Shown: in pieces, positions 23,134 through 32,326 of the stretch
Position numbering within the stretch: the first letter of the stretch is position 1
Layout: the number at the start of each line of letters is the position of its first letter
Assembly: GCF_000420785.1 (NCBI RefSeq)
Contig: NZ_ATVP01000015.1
Location: 4,675-42,073 of the forward strand
DNA length: 37,399 nt
Origin: Streptococcus hyovaginalis DSM 12219
GTDB lineage: Bacteria > Bacillota > Bacilli > Lactobacillales > Streptococcaceae
Direction of reading: 5' to 3'
Made by a program: the position numbers and the translations under genes
Notes under the pieces: model-generated
What the model saw: the letters and a program-made list of their open reading frames with translations, nothing else
What the model was told of the DNA's origin: nothing
Database searches by the model: none

Positions 23134-24372
23134 ATGGCAGGAAAAGAAGAATGGGTTTCCTTATTTGAAACGGTTATTGGTCGAAAACCGACTTCTGAGG
23201 AGTTTATGAAGGCTAAGGAAGGGGATTTTGATCCATCAAAGATCATGGAGATTGCAGGCTATCAGAAAGAACAAGAAATTCCAGAAGCTTCTAAATCGAT
23301 AACTGTTCCCCTAGAAGAGACTACAGGTCAGCTACCAAAAGCAACTAGTGGTATTAGCTCTCAAATTCCTAGCCCTCAAGCTGTAAAAACGAATCAAGGC
23401 TTGGCTTCTCGCTTGGACTTAGTTGTCATCTTAGCAGCGCTTTCTCTGCTATTCTCTCTAGTTATTTTGCTAGCAGCTTGGTTGACACCCTTAGCACTAA
23501 CTTTCTTGGTATTATCCATTCTTAACCTTGTTTTTGCAGGACTGGTTCTTTTCTTAAGCCTAAAAAAACCTAATCAAGTCTTGGCTATTATTGCTACGAT
23601 TGTATCGGCACTTGTCTTGCTATCCTCTTTAGGAGCCTTGATTTTCCAAAATGCTCAAGAAAGTCAAAAGCAAACAGATAGTCCTAAAACTAGTCAAGAA
23701 GACAAAAAAGAAGTTTCTGATGCTTCAGATGATGAGAAATCTAAAGAGGATACTTCTGACAGCGATGGAAAAGCGGATAGTACAGATGTTAATGACTACA
23801 TTGACAAATCAGCTAAATTTGATTGGACTGAAAAAGACTTCACTGATTTGACATTTTCAGGTTACGATAACAATAATGGCACCCCTCTAAAAGATATCAT
23901 CAAGGATCATGGTAAAGCGTCAGATGCTGAAATCTCTGGCAATGATATGACCTTGACCTATGAATCAGGTAGTGGTCTAAACGGTAAAGAGGTTCGTCTA
24001 CGCTTTGAAAAACAGTACGACAATAGCTTCATCTTATACAGCGGTTCGGCATACGGTCTTAGTGATGCGCCAAAAAGGAATCCTAACTATCAAGCAAATT
24101 GGAGCAAGGAAGATTATGATAAGCTGACAGAAGGTGACATGGATACCGGACAAGGCGGTAACAAATGGACGGACATCCAAAAACAACACGGAGACCCAAG
24201 TGATGCCTATGTTAGTCTCGCGAATTATGGCGATGGAGTTTCTAAGACATTGATGGTTACCTATAGTGACTATGATTCTGACGATTCTAAGTTGACCTAT
24301 GTTTCCCTCGATTTTGTCGAGAATGATGGTACCTACTACTTGATCAACAAGTATTCTGATCAAGATGATTAA
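23134..24372 (+). CDS. Membrane protein with duplicated extracellular domain
   Basis: 412 aa. A cytoplasmic N-terminus (about 1-90), three membrane spans (about 93-185), a Ser/Asp/Lys-rich linker (190-230), then two tandem copies of an approximately 80-residue domain. Copy 1 begins KFDWTEKDFTDLTFSG and contains LKDIIKDHGKASDAEIS; copy 2 begins NWSKEDYDKLTEGDMD and contains WTDIQKQHGDPSDAYVS. The W-x-D-L-x-G and HG-PSDA pattern recalls SmpA/BLIP-like folds. Function unknown. Ribosome binding site AGGAG. Confidence 0.8.
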   Translation: MAGKEEWVSLFETVIGRKPTSEEFMKAKEGDFDPSKIMEIAGYQKEQEIPEASKSITVPLEETTGQLPKATSGISSQIPSPQAVKTNQGLASRLDLVVILAALSLLFSLVILLAAWLTPLALTFLVLSILNLVFAGLVLFLSLKKPNQVLAIIATIVSALVLLSSLGALIFQNAQESQKQTDSPKTSQEDKKEVSDASDDEKSKEDTSDSDGKADSTDVNDYIDKSAKFDWTEKDFTDLTFSGYDNNNGTPLKDIIKDHGKASDAEISGNDMTLTYESGSGLNGKEVRLRFEKQYDNSFILYSGSAYGLSDAPKRNPNYQANWSKEDYDKLTEGDMDTGQGGNKWTDIQKQHGDPSDAYVSLANYGDGVSKTLMVTYSDYDSDDSKLTYVSLDFVENDGTYYLINKYSDQDD

Positions 24373-24377
24373 ATTGA

Positions 24378-24748
24378 AAACGAGTTTGTAGACACAGTTG
24401 TTTTCAGACTTTCCTAAGGTGATGTCGGACGGTGGTAAACTTTCTTGTTTCTAGGTTTACTCCTCAAACAGTCTCCTAGATTGTTTGAGCTATCTTCGAA
24501 ATTCCATACCTAGATATTGATTATTTTGTCGCTTTCTTATTTCCAAGCGACAACCTAAAAGGTTCCCCATAACTTGGTAGCCTGAATAGCTCCGAATGCT
24601 TGAAACGATAATGTTTCAAGCATTTTCATCACAGCGAAAAGTCTCGGTTTAAGGATCGCTTCGTTCACTTATTTATGCAGAACTACTCAGTTTAATTCCC
24701 CTAAATGTAGTTTGTCTACGTTCTGAACAGGTTTAGGCCTGTTTTTTT
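24378..24748 (+). other. Gene-free stretch with five stem-loops
   Basis: No credible gene between 24373 and 24868. Successive inverted repeats: GAAAAC/GTTTTC (about 24378-24411), CTCAAACA/TGTTTGAG (24463-24489), GTCGCTT/AAGCGAC (24528-24551), a perfect 12-bp stem AATGCTTGAAAC/GTTTCAAGCATT (24595-24624) and AACAGG/CCTGTT with seven T (24726-24748). The last is a real intrinsic terminator. The rest may be a structured RNA or a decayed mobile element. Confidence 0.45.
24726..24748 (+). terminator. Intrinsic terminator upstream of yutD
   Basis: AACAGG (24726-24731), 6-nt loop, CCTGTT (24738-24743) running into seven T. Confidence 0.8.
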
Positions 24749-24790
24749 GACCATAAAACTTAGCAAATACAAAAGCTTGTAAAATTAGTG

Positions 24791-24796
24791 TATAAT
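24791..24796 (+). promoter_or_regulatory. -10 element of the yutD promoter
   Basis: TATAAT at 24791-24796, with only a poor -35 candidate TACAAA 17 bases upstream (24768-24773). Confidence 0.5.
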
Positions 24797-24868
24797 AATA
24801 AAGATTATATAAAAACAAACAAAACAATGATAACAAATAACTCTGCGAGGAGTTAGAGAGGAAGAGAC

Positions 24869-25519
24869 TTGAAGAAAGAAGTTTTACCTGAACAACTGAA
24901 TTATAATAAGTTTCCTGGCCCCACATTTCTACACTTCGGTGATCAGGTGAAAAGTGAAGATGGCAGTATTATTTTTCGCTTGGTTCATAATGAAAAAGAG
25001 GCCTTTAATGCGGAAAATTTTGGGCAACGTTTTTCAGAGCTTTTATTGAAATATGATTTTTTACTCGGTGACTGGTCTAGTGAGCAACTGCGTATAAAAG
25101 GTTTTTATCATGATAACCATCAGGTTCGTAAAGCGAGTCGCTGGTCACGTATTGATGATTATCTTAAAGAGTATTGTGCCTTCGGCTGTGCTTATTTTAT
25201 TTTAGAAAATCCCAATCCAGTTGAGCTTGTTTTTGAAGAGGAAAATATTCCTAAACGTCGTCGTAACCGGAAACGTCCAAGCACTAAGAAACTGGACAAT
25301 AACCGCCAAGAGCAAAATCGAAATGCCAACAAAGATAAAAAGCTGTCTTCAAAAAGTAAGATAGACAATACTAAGCGAACTGTTGATGACGTCTCGTTTT
25401 CTAGACAAAAACGCCGTTCTAAACAATCCTCTTTAAAAAGGAAATTAGATGTCAGAACAGCCGAAGCTTCTTCTAGCAAGAGCCATTTTACCATTCGAAA
25501 GAAAAATGCAGATAACTAA
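24869..25519 (+). CDS. yutD: YutD family protein (DUF1027)
   Basis: 216 aa from a TTG start preceded by GAGAGGAAG. Residues about 15-125 form the YutD domain (FRLVHNEKEAFNAENFGQRF, SELLLKYDFLLGDWSSEQLR, GFYHDNH). The last 85 residues are very basic low complexity (KRRRNRKRPSTKK and similar), longer than in the Bacillus protein and probably nucleic-acid or wall binding. Function unknown in the family. The next gene starts within its 3' end. Confidence 0.85.
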   Translation: MKKEVLPEQLNYNKFPGPTFLHFGDQVKSEDGSIIFRLVHNEKEAFNAENFGQRFSELLLKYDFLLGDWSSEQLRIKGFYHDNHQVRKASRWSRIDDYLKEYCAFGCAYFILENPNPVELVFEEENIPKRRRNRKRPSTKKLDNNRQEQNRNANKDKKLSSKSKIDNTKRTVDDVSFSRQKRRSKQSSLKRKLDVRTAEASSSKSHFTIRKKNADN

Positions 25520-26060
25520 GTTTTTTAATCACATGCTGGATCATCGTGCCCAACTTAAGTCAGGCTATCGTCCAATAGTATTTGGGTGCTTGATTCTCTA
25601 TCTTGGCTTTGTTATGGCACTGTGCTTTAGTCCTCAAGCAGATATCGTAGGTGTATCGACACCCAATATTATTTATTGGGGGAGATTACGTCTCTTGCTT
25701 GTTCCCTTTAACACCTTGATCAGTTTTTCACGCTTGGAGACAGCTTGGGAAGTTGTCTGGGTCACTATTCAAAATCTCTTAAATATCTTTTTGCTTTACC
25801 CACTCGCCTTTGCCTTTTACCTACTAAGGCAAAAGTGGTACAGTTTCAAGCAAGCATTACTTTTGGGATTATGTCTCAGTGCTTGTATCGAAATAACTCA
25901 GCTAGCTTTGGATTTAGCCTTCGATTTCAATCGCGTTTTTGAGATCGATGATTTATGGACCAATGCATTAGGTGTTGGTTTAGCTTACTTATCGGTCCAT
26001 GCCATCCGCCAAAGATGCCTGCTGCACTTCGGTTGTGATGGAGAGAGTTTGTTTGATTAA
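25506..26060 (+). CDS. VanZ-family membrane protein
   Basis: 184 aa from MQITKFFNHMLDHR. Four or five hydrophobic spans and the VanZ pattern: LLLVPFNTLISF, NLLNIFLLYPLAFAFYLL, SACIEITQLALDLAF and RVFEIDDLWTNALGVGL. VanZ-like proteins modify sensitivity to wall or membrane antibiotics in some species. An in-frame ATG at 25449 has a better ribosome binding site (AAAAGGAA) and would add 19 residues, overlapping yutD by 71 bases. The spacer to 26296 contains only small hairpins (AGTTGA/TCAACT, AAGAGG/CCTCTT). Confidence 0.85.
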   Translation: MQITKFFNHMLDHRAQLKSGYRPIVFGCLILYLGFVMALCFSPQADIVGVSTPNIIYWGRLRLLLVPFNTLISFSRLETAWEVVWVTIQNLLNIFLLYPLAFAFYLLRQKWYSFKQALLLGLCLSACIEITQLALDLAFDFNRVFEIDDLWTNALGVGLAYLSVHAIRQRCLLHFGCDGESLFD

Positions 26061-26296
26061 TCATGAGCAAGAAGAAGCGATAAGAATAGGTATCTGGGAA
26101 GTCTGTCTTATCAAGGTTAATTTTAAGAGTTGAACGATCAACTAGGATATGAGCAGAAGATAACGGTAGCACAAGAGAGAAGTCGCTTGCTTTGTCTTGA
26201 GTCCTCTGTGCACCATAGGAAAAGCAAGTAAGAAAAGCTTGTTTTTATTTAGCAAGAGGGCAGATGTCCTCTTTTCATATGAACAAAAGGAGAAAT

Positions 26297-28081
26297 ATGA
26301 AAACAACAACACGACGATCCAAGAACATCTTGGTAAGATTGGGCTGGTTTTTTCGTTTAGAGCGAAAAGCTTATCTTATAGGGATTGTCTCTTTGGTTTC
26401 GGTATCTTTTTTAAACCTTATTCCACCGATGATCATGGGGAACGTCATTGATAAGATCACCACAGGGCACTTAGCTCAGTCAGATTTGCTGATGAATCTT
26501 TTACTGTTGGTATTAGCAGCTGTAGGGATGTATGGCTTACGCTACATCTGGCGGATGTATATTTTAGGAACCTCTTACCGCTTGGGGCAAATCATGCGGT
26601 CGCGTCTGTTCGAGCATTTTACGCGGATGTCGCCGTCCTTTTACCAGAAGCACCGTACGGGTGATTTAATGGCTCATGCGACTAATGATATTAACGCCTT
26701 GACTCGGTTAGCAGGGGGCGGTGTTATGTCAGCAGTAGATGCCTCTGTAACAGCTCTGGTAACCTTGCTGACTATGTTTTTCAATATTTCGTGGCAGATG
26801 ACCTTAGTAGCTATCCTTCCCTTGCCTTTTATGGCTTATGCAACCAGTCGTTTAGGTCGGAAAACACATAAAGCTTTTGGGGAATCACAGGCAGCTTTTT
26901 CTGATTTGAATAATAAGGTTCAAGAAAGTGTCTCAGGCATTAAAGTGACTAAATCCTTCGGCTATCAAGACAATGAGTTGGTAGCCTTTCAAGAGATTAA
27001 TGAGATGACCTATCTCAAAAACATGCAGACCAAAAAATATGATGTCTTATTTGATCCTATTGTTCTGCTGTTTATTGGTGCTTCTTATACCTTAACCCTG
27101 ATAATGGGGGCTCTGATGGTGGAACGGGGACAAGTTACCGTCGGAAATCTCGTCACGTTTATCACTTATTTAGATATGTTGGTCTGGCCCTTGATGGCTG
27201 TGGGTTTTTTATTTAATATGCTTCAACGTGGTACAGTATCCTATGATCGGATTGAAACTTTATTAGAAGAAACCTCAGACGTGACCAATCCTGAAAATCC
27301 TTTGCCGACGATCCAAAACGGAGATATAGTATTTCATATTAATCAGTTCACCTATGATGAGGGAACAAATCCGAATCTACAAGATGTGCACTTTACTTTG
27401 AAAAAAGGACAAACGTTAGGCTTGGTTGGGCAAACGGGCTCAGGAAAAACAAGCTTGATTAAGTTACTGTTACGTGAATACGACGTGTCTGATGGTAGTA
27501 TTAAGCTTAATGGCCACGATCTTAAAGCTTACGACTTAGCTGATCTTCGCAGTTTGATGGGCTATGTCCCACAAGATCAAATGTTGTTTGCAACGTCTAT
27601 TTTGGATAATGTACGATTTGGTAATCCAAAGCTTCATAGTGATCAGGTTAAGGAAGCAACACGTCTATCTCAGGTTTACGAGGATATCGTGGCGATGCCG
27701 GAACAGTTTGATACTCTGATTGGTGAAAAAGGTGTTTCTTTATCAGGAGGTCAAAAACAGCGAATCGCCATGAGTCGTGCCATGATTTTAGATCCGGACA
27801 TTTTAATATTGGATGATTCGTTATCGGCAGTAGATGCTCGCACGGAGCATGCTATTGTTGATAACTTAAAGCGGACGCGTCAGGATAAGACAACGATTAT
27901 CTCGGCACATCGTCTATCAGCAGTGGTACACGCCGATCTTATTTTGGTTATGCAAGATGGTCGCATCATCGAGAGAGGTCGCCATGATGATTTGCTAGCA
28001 CAAAATGGTTGGTATGCAAGGACATATGCGTCACAGCAACTGGCTGAAAAAATAGAAGAGGAGGTGGGTCATGACTTCTAA
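26297..28081 (+). CDS. Heterodimeric multidrug-type ABC exporter, subunit A
   Basis: 594 aa from MKTTTRRSKNILVRLG, with AAAAGGAG upstream. Six membrane spans then a nucleotide-binding domain: Walker A GQTGSGKTS, signature LSGGQKQR, Walker B ILILDDSLSAVD. The residue after Walker B is Asp where the catalytic Glu is expected, the hallmark of the degenerate-site subunit in exporters such as LmrC, BmrC and TM287. Overlaps subunit B by 11 bases. Confidence 0.92.
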   Translation: MKTTTRRSKNILVRLGWFFRLERKAYLIGIVSLVSVSFLNLIPPMIMGNVIDKITTGHLAQSDLLMNLLLLVLAAVGMYGLRYIWRMYILGTSYRLGQIMRSRLFEHFTRMSPSFYQKHRTGDLMAHATNDINALTRLAGGGVMSAVDASVTALVTLLTMFFNISWQMTLVAILPLPFMAYATSRLGRKTHKAFGESQAAFSDLNNKVQESVSGIKVTKSFGYQDNELVAFQEINEMTYLKNMQTKKYDVLFDPIVLLFIGASYTLTLIMGALMVERGQVTVGNLVTFITYLDMLVWPLMAVGFLFNMLQRGTVSYDRIETLLEETSDVTNPENPLPTIQNGDIVFHINQFTYDEGTNPNLQDVHFTLKKGQTLGLVGQTGSGKTSLIKLLLREYDVSDGSIKLNGHDLKAYDLADLRSLMGYVPQDQMLFATSILDNVRFGNPKLHSDQVKEATRLSQVYEDIVAMPEQFDTLIGEKGVSLSGGQKQRIAMSRAMILDPDILILDDSLSAVDARTEHAIVDNLKRTRQDKTTIISAHRLSAVVHADLILVMQDGRIIERGRHDDLLAQNGWYARTYASQQLAEKIEEEVGHDF

Positions 28082-29816
28082 AACGCGTCAGTGGCAAGTG
28101 TTCAAACGCTTGATTAACTATTTATCAGCCTATAAATTATGGACGATTCTAGCCCTATCCTTACTTCTTTTAACCTCAGTGGTCAAAAGTCTTATCCCGC
28201 TAATTGCCTCTCATTTCATCGATCAATACTTGACTCATATGACAAGCATGGCTGCTTTGATTTTAGTGGGTTACTATGGCATGTACCTTTTGCAAACGGT
28301 GATCCAATATTTAGGGAATTACTTCTTCGCTAAAGTTTCTTATAGTGTGGTTAGAGATATTCGGCGGGATGCTTTTGCTAATATGGAGCGCTTAGGTATG
28401 TCATACTTTGATCAGACGCCAGCAGGTACCATCGTTTCGCGAATCACCAATGACACAGAGGCCGTTAGCGAGATGTTTTCCGGAATCCTATCAAGCTTTA
28501 TTTCGGCTATTTTTATCTTTACGGTCACTCTCTATACCATGCTTAGTTTAGATGCACGTCTGACAGGTCTAGTAGTTCTCTTTTTGCCTTTGATTTTCTT
28601 ATTGGTCAATCTTTATCGCAAACGCTCTGTTGTTGTGATTGCTAAAACACGGGCATTGTTAGGGGAAATTAATTCTAAACTGTCAGAAAGTATTGAAGGG
28701 ATTCGTATCATCCAAGCCTTCAGTCAGGAGGCTAGGCTTCAAAGAGAGTTTGATGCGATTAATGACCAACATTATGCCTATTCAAGACAATCAACAGCTC
28801 TCGACAGTATTTTCTTACGGCCAGCCATGAGTCTTTTGAAACTCTTAGCTTATGCCGTATTGATGGCTTATTTTGGTTATACGGGTAATCGCTTAGGTAT
28901 CACCGCTGGTATGATGTATGCCTTTATCCAATACATCAACCGCTTGTTTGATCCCTTGATTGAAGTTACCCAAAATTTTTCCATATTACAAACATCTATG
29001 GTATCGGCCAGCCGTGTCTTTGATCTGATTGATGAAACTAATTTTGAACCCAAACAAGATGCCCAAGACATTCAGATCAAGAAAGGCCATATCGCTTTTA
29101 AAAATGTGAGCTTCTCATATGATGGCAAGCGTCAGATTTTGGATAATATCTCTTTTGAAGTTAAAAAAGGTGAAACGATCGCCTTTGTAGGGCCGACAGG
29201 ATCGGGTAAATCATCGATTATCAATGTTTTTATGCGCTTCTACGATTATCAATCCGGACAAGTCCTGATTGATGGTATACCGATTCAGCATTATCCACCG
29301 GAGGAGCTTCGTGATAACATTGGGTTAGTATTACAAGATTCCTTTATGTATCATGGGACAGTGAGGTCGAACATTGCCATGTATCGCGATTTAAGTGACC
29401 AGGCGGTACAAGCGGCAGCAGCCTTTGTTGATGTTGACCAGTTCATTCAAAAATTACCAGATCGTTACGATCATGCGGTGACTGAACGAGGGTCTAGTTT
29501 TTCAACTGGACAACGTCAGTTGCTTGCTTTTGCTAGAACGGTAGCAGCAGAGCCCAAAATATTGATTTTGGATGAGGCTACAGCTAATATTGACTCTGAG
29601 ACGGAAACTATTGTTCAAAATTCCTTGAAAAAAATGCGACAAGGACGAACAACGATAGCCATTGCTCACCGCCTATCAACAATTCAAGATGCTGATTGTA
29701 TCTATGTGTTAGATAAAGGGAAGATCATTGAAAGTGGTCGTCATGATGATTTGTTAGCTTTAGGGGGAACTTACCAAAAAATGTACCAGCTACAAGCAGG
29801 AATGATGGACATGTAG
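28071..29816 (+). CDS. Heterodimeric multidrug-type ABC exporter, subunit B
   Basis: 581 aa. Six membrane spans and a nucleotide-binding domain: Walker A GPTGSGKSS, signature FSTGQRQL (canonical LSGGQ altered), Walker B ILILDEATANID with the catalytic Glu intact. With subunit A this gives one consensus and one degenerate ATP site. It likely exports lipophilic drugs or lipids; substrate not deducible. Overlaps the preceding gene, indicating coupled translation. Confidence 0.92.
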   Translation: MTSKTRQWQVFKRLINYLSAYKLWTILALSLLLLTSVVKSLIPLIASHFIDQYLTHMTSMAALILVGYYGMYLLQTVIQYLGNYFFAKVSYSVVRDIRRDAFANMERLGMSYFDQTPAGTIVSRITNDTEAVSEMFSGILSSFISAIFIFTVTLYTMLSLDARLTGLVVLFLPLIFLLVNLYRKRSVVVIAKTRALLGEINSKLSESIEGIRIIQAFSQEARLQREFDAINDQHYAYSRQSTALDSIFLRPAMSLLKLLAYAVLMAYFGYTGNRLGITAGMMYAFIQYINRLFDPLIEVTQNFSILQTSMVSASRVFDLIDETNFEPKQDAQDIQIKKGHIAFKNVSFSYDGKRQILDNISFEVKKGETIAFVGPTGSGKSSIINVFMRFYDYQSGQVLIDGIPIQHYPPEELRDNIGLVLQDSFMYHGTVRSNIAMYRDLSDQAVQAAAAFVDVDQFIQKLPDRYDHAVTERGSSFSTGQRQLLAFARTVAAEPKILILDEATANIDSETETIVQNSLKKMRQGRTTIAIAHRLSTIQDADCIYVLDKGKIIESGRHDDLLALGGTYQKMYQLQAGMMDM

Positions 29817-29840
29817 CCGTTTGCCATTTATCAGTTATTA

Positions 29841-30482
29841 TTATGGTATAAAAAGCACTATAAAATACGCGAAACTAAGGTAGGGAACAAAAGGAAGCTC
29901 CTTACCTTTTTTGATAGCAAAGGCTAGCATTCCTAGGAGAGAAGCTATTTGAATGAGCCATAAGAGTTTTTCAAAAGAGAGATTAAGGGACAGTAGGCTA
30001 AGATAGAAGAAATCGCCGGATCCCATGTTGATATCTTTCCATTCAGCTAGTAAGCCTAGTAATAGTAAAGTAAGGCAAGTCCAAGACCATGGTGTCATCA
30101 GGAAATAAGGAATAAAAACCAGTAACCAAATGGCTAAGGGATAAGAATGCTCTCTCAAATCATAGAGAGACAGGACAAGGCTGACAGCTAAGAGGATGCC
30201 GTGGCGATAGCTTAAGAGATCGCTGTATACCAGCAATACCAGACTACCACAAAAAATCTCCATCAAAAGATAGGTCAGGGGTAATTTTACCTGACAATAG
30301 CGGCAGCGACTTTTACTGGCAATTTGCGAGACAATCGGAATGAGATCCCAAATCGCCAAGGATGTCTGACAAGTCTGGCAATGACTGCCAGGGGAAATAA
30401 TAGAGTGTTGGGGAAAGCGATCCAGGACCAGTCCTAGAAAAGAACCGAGAGATGCACCGAGTGTGAAAATTAAGATAGTCAT
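29841..30482 (-). CDS. comC: Prepilin peptidase (ComC/PilD)
   Basis: 213 aa. N-terminal LGASLGSFLGLVLDRFP and two CxxC pairs (CQTC, CRYC) of the cytoplasmic zinc-binding region, then several membrane spans. The aspartyl protease motifs appear as YDLREHSYP and MGSGDFFYL. Cleaves and methylates type IV-like pilins such as ComGC, needed for the competence pseudopilus. Convergent with the ABC exporter, divergent from dpr. Confidence 0.9.
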   Translation of the reverse strand: MTILIFTLGASLGSFLGLVLDRFPQHSIISPGSHCQTCQTSLAIWDLIPIVSQIASKSRCRYCQVKLPLTYLLMEIFCGSLVLLVYSDLLSYRHGILLAVSLVLSLYDLREHSYPLAIWLLVFIPYFLMTPWSWTCLTLLLLGLLAEWKDINMGSGDFFYLSLLSLNLSFEKLLWLIQIASLLGMLAFAIKKGKELPFVPYLSFAYFIVLFIP

Positions 30483-30509
30483 ACTTATTTATTCGAAAAA
30501 GGTTTTTAA

Positions 30510-30538
30510 TTGATTTTTATTTAGAATTATTCTAAAAT
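30510..30538 (+). promoter_or_regulatory. dpr promoter with PerR box
   Basis: TTGATT (30510-30515), 17-nt spacer, TAAAAT (30533-30538). TTAGAATTATTCTAA at 30521-30535 is a perfect palindrome fitting the Per-box consensus and overlaps spacer and -10, so PerR would block transcription until oxidised. Confidence 0.88.
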
Positions 30539-30569
30539 ATAAGAGAAGAATATAAGGAGGTAGGTCACT

Positions 30570-31031
30570 ATGACATACGAAAAAACACAAGCACTCTTAA
30601 ATCAAGCCGTCGCAGATCTGTCTAAAGCAGCTTCCATTGTTCACCAAACGCACTGGTATATGCAAGGACCGGGATTTTTCTACCTTCATCCTAAGATGGA
30701 TGAGCTCATGGATGAGCTCAACGAGACTTTGGATGTGGTTAGTGAGCGGCTCATCACCATTGGCGGCTCACCTTATTCAACTCTGAAAGAATTTGACCAG
30801 CAGTCAAAATTATCTGAAGAAGTTGGGACCTTTGACAAATCCATGACCCAACGCTTGGAACGATTAGCGGAGGTGTACCGCTATTTATCAGATCTTTTCC
30901 AAGAAGGTTTGGCAGTTAGTGATGAAGAAGGTGACGACCCTTCAAATGGCATTTTCTCTGATGCCCAAGATTCCATTCAAAAGACACTTTGGATGTTAGA
31001 GGCTGAAATTGGTCGCTCAACAAGCTTATAA
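30570..31031 (+). CDS. dpr: Dps-like peroxide resistance protein Dpr
   Basis: 153 aa, shorter than many streptococcal Dpr (about 170-175). Ferroxidase ligands at the dimer interface are seen in [12 protein letters not shown] and [11 protein letters not shown]. Assembles as a 12-mer, stores iron and uses peroxide to oxidise Fe(II), protecting catalase-negative streptococci. Ribosome binding site AAGGAGG. PerR box upstream, terminator downstream. Confidence 0.94.
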   Translation: MTYEKTQALLNQAVADLSKAASIVHQTHWYMQGPGFFYLHPKMDELMDELNETLDVVSERLITIGGSPYSTLKEFDQQSKLSEEVGTFDKSMTQRLERLAEVYRYLSDLFQEGLAVSDEEGDDPSNGIFSDAQDSIQKTLWMLEAEIGRSTSL

Positions 31032-31040
31032 AGTCCCTAA

Positions 31041-31068
31041 AGAAAGTCAGATTTGACTTTCTTTTTTT
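31041..31068 (+). terminator. Terminator after dpr
   Basis: AGAAAGTCA (31041-31049), short loop, TGACTTTCT (31054-31062), seven T. Confidence 0.9.
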
Positions 31069-31082
31069 GATGTAAAGAAAAT

Positions 31083-31098
31083 ATGCAAACGATTGCAA
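31083..31098 (+). promoter_or_regulatory. cre site for CcpA
   Basis: ATGCAAACGATTGCAA fits the relaxed consensus WTGNAANCGNWNNCAW at every position. It ends 8 bases before the -35 of the yqgQ-glk promoter, so carbon catabolite control of glucokinase is likely; its position upstream of the promoter would allow activation. Confidence 0.7.
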
Positions 31099-31105
31099 AA
31101 ATAAC

Positions 31106-31134
31106 TTGAAAAATCACTGCAATTCTGCTAAAAT
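31106..31134 (+). promoter_or_regulatory. yqgQ-glk promoter
   Basis: TTGAAA (31106-31111), 17-nt spacer, extended -10 TGCTAAAAT (TAAAAT 31129-31134). Transcription would begin at about 31140-31141, exactly at the yqgQ ATG. Confidence 0.8.
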
Positions 31135-31140
31135 TTCCCT

Positions 31141-31353
31141 ATGAAAACACTCTATGATGTTCAACAATTGCTGAAACAGTTTGGTATTTATGTATACGTT
31201 GGCAAAAGGCTCTATGATATTGAATTGATGAAGTTAGAGCTATCGCGCTTGTATGATAATGGGCTCGTTGCGCGTGATGATTATTTGCAAGCTGAGTTGG
31301 TGTTAAGGCGCGAACATCGTTTGGAATTGGAAAAGGAAACAAAAAATGGCTAA
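31141..31353 (+). CDS. yqgQ: YqgQ family protein (DUF910)
   Basis: 70 aa, helical, with the family pattern YDVQQLLKQFGIYVYVGKRL, YDIELMKLEL and ELVLRREHRLE. Usually next to glk in Firmicutes; a nucleic-acid-binding role has been proposed from structure. There is no ribosome binding site and the promoter -10 ends 6 bases before the ATG, so the mRNA appears leaderless. Overlaps glk by 8 bases. Confidence 0.9.
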   Translation: MKTLYDVQQLLKQFGIYVYVGKRLYDIELMKLELSRLYDNGLVARDDYLQAELVLRREHRLELEKETKNG

Positions 31354-32311
31354 AAAATTATTAGGGATTGACCTTGGTGGAACAACTGTAAAATTTGGGA
31401 TTTTGACAGAAACAGGTGAGGTTCAGCAAAAATGGGCGATTGAAACCAACATTTTGGAAGATGGTAAATATATTGTTCCTGATATTGTTGCGTCTATTAA
31501 GCACCGTTTAGAACTATACGGTTTGACTAGTGAAGATTTCATCGGTATTGGTATGGGATCTCCAGGAGCCGTTGATCGTGAGGCTAAAACGGTTACCGGT
31601 GCTTTCAATCTCAACTGGGCAGAGACACAGGAAGTGGGCTCTGTTATTGAAGCTGAAACAGGGATTTCTTTTGCGATTGATAATGATGCCAATGTCGCAG
31701 CCCTTGGAGAACGTTGGGTTGGAGCTGGTGCGAATAATCCAGATGTTGTGTTTGTAACTTTAGGAACTGGTGTTGGCGGCGGTGTCATTGCTGATGGCAA
31801 TTTGATCCATGGTGTTGCCGGAGCTGGTGGTGAGATTGGGCACATGATCGTAGAACCTGAGAATGGTTTTACATGTACATGCGGTAATCACGGCTGCTTA
31901 GAAACAGTTGCTTCTGCGACTGGTGTTGTACGTGTTGCACGTTTACTAGCTGAATCTTATCAAGGAGACTCACAAGTCAAAGCAGCTATAGACAGTGGAG
32001 ACAATGTCACTAGTAAAGATATCTTTGAAGCAGCTCAATCTGGGGATGTCTTTGCTAACAGTGTTGTTGACAAAGTATGTCATTACTTAGGTCTAGCGGT
32101 GGCTAATATCTCTAATTTGCTGAATCCAGACTCTGTTGTCATTGGAGGGGGTGTATCGGCGGCAGGAGAGTTTTTACGTAGCCGTGTTGAGGATAACTTT
32201 AAAAAATATACCTTCCCTCAAGTGCGTCAATCAACCAAGATTAAGTTAGCTGAACTCGGAAATGACGCAGGTATTATTGGTGCTGCTAGCCTAGCACGTA
32301 TAGATGGTTAA
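31346..32311 (+). CDS. glk: ROK-family glucokinase
   Basis: 321 aa. ATP-binding GIDLGGTTVKFGI at the start, ROK signature with the zinc cluster CTCGNHGCLE, and catalytic Asp in FAIDNDANVAALGE. Phosphorylates glucose released inside the cell from disaccharides. Translationally coupled to yqgQ, followed by a rhodanese-domain gene. Confidence 0.96.
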   Translation: MAKKLLGIDLGGTTVKFGILTETGEVQQKWAIETNILEDGKYIVPDIVASIKHRLELYGLTSEDFIGIGMGSPGAVDREAKTVTGAFNLNWAETQEVGSVIEAETGISFAIDNDANVAALGERWVGAGANNPDVVFVTLGTGVGGGVIADGNLIHGVAGAGGEIGHMIVEPENGFTCTCGNHGCLETVASATGVVRVARLLAESYQGDSQVKAAIDSGDNVTSKDIFEAAQSGDVFANSVVDKVCHYLGLAVANISNLLNPDSVVIGGGVSAAGEFLRSRVEDNFKKYTFPQVRQSTKIKLAELGNDAGIIGAASLARIDG

Positions 32312-32326
32312 TCGAAGGAGGATACG

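Noticed and set aside
24373..24868. A T-box or other known riboswitch
   Set aside because: No T-box sequence or other recognisable riboswitch core is visible, and the terminator precedes rather than follows the yutD promoter.
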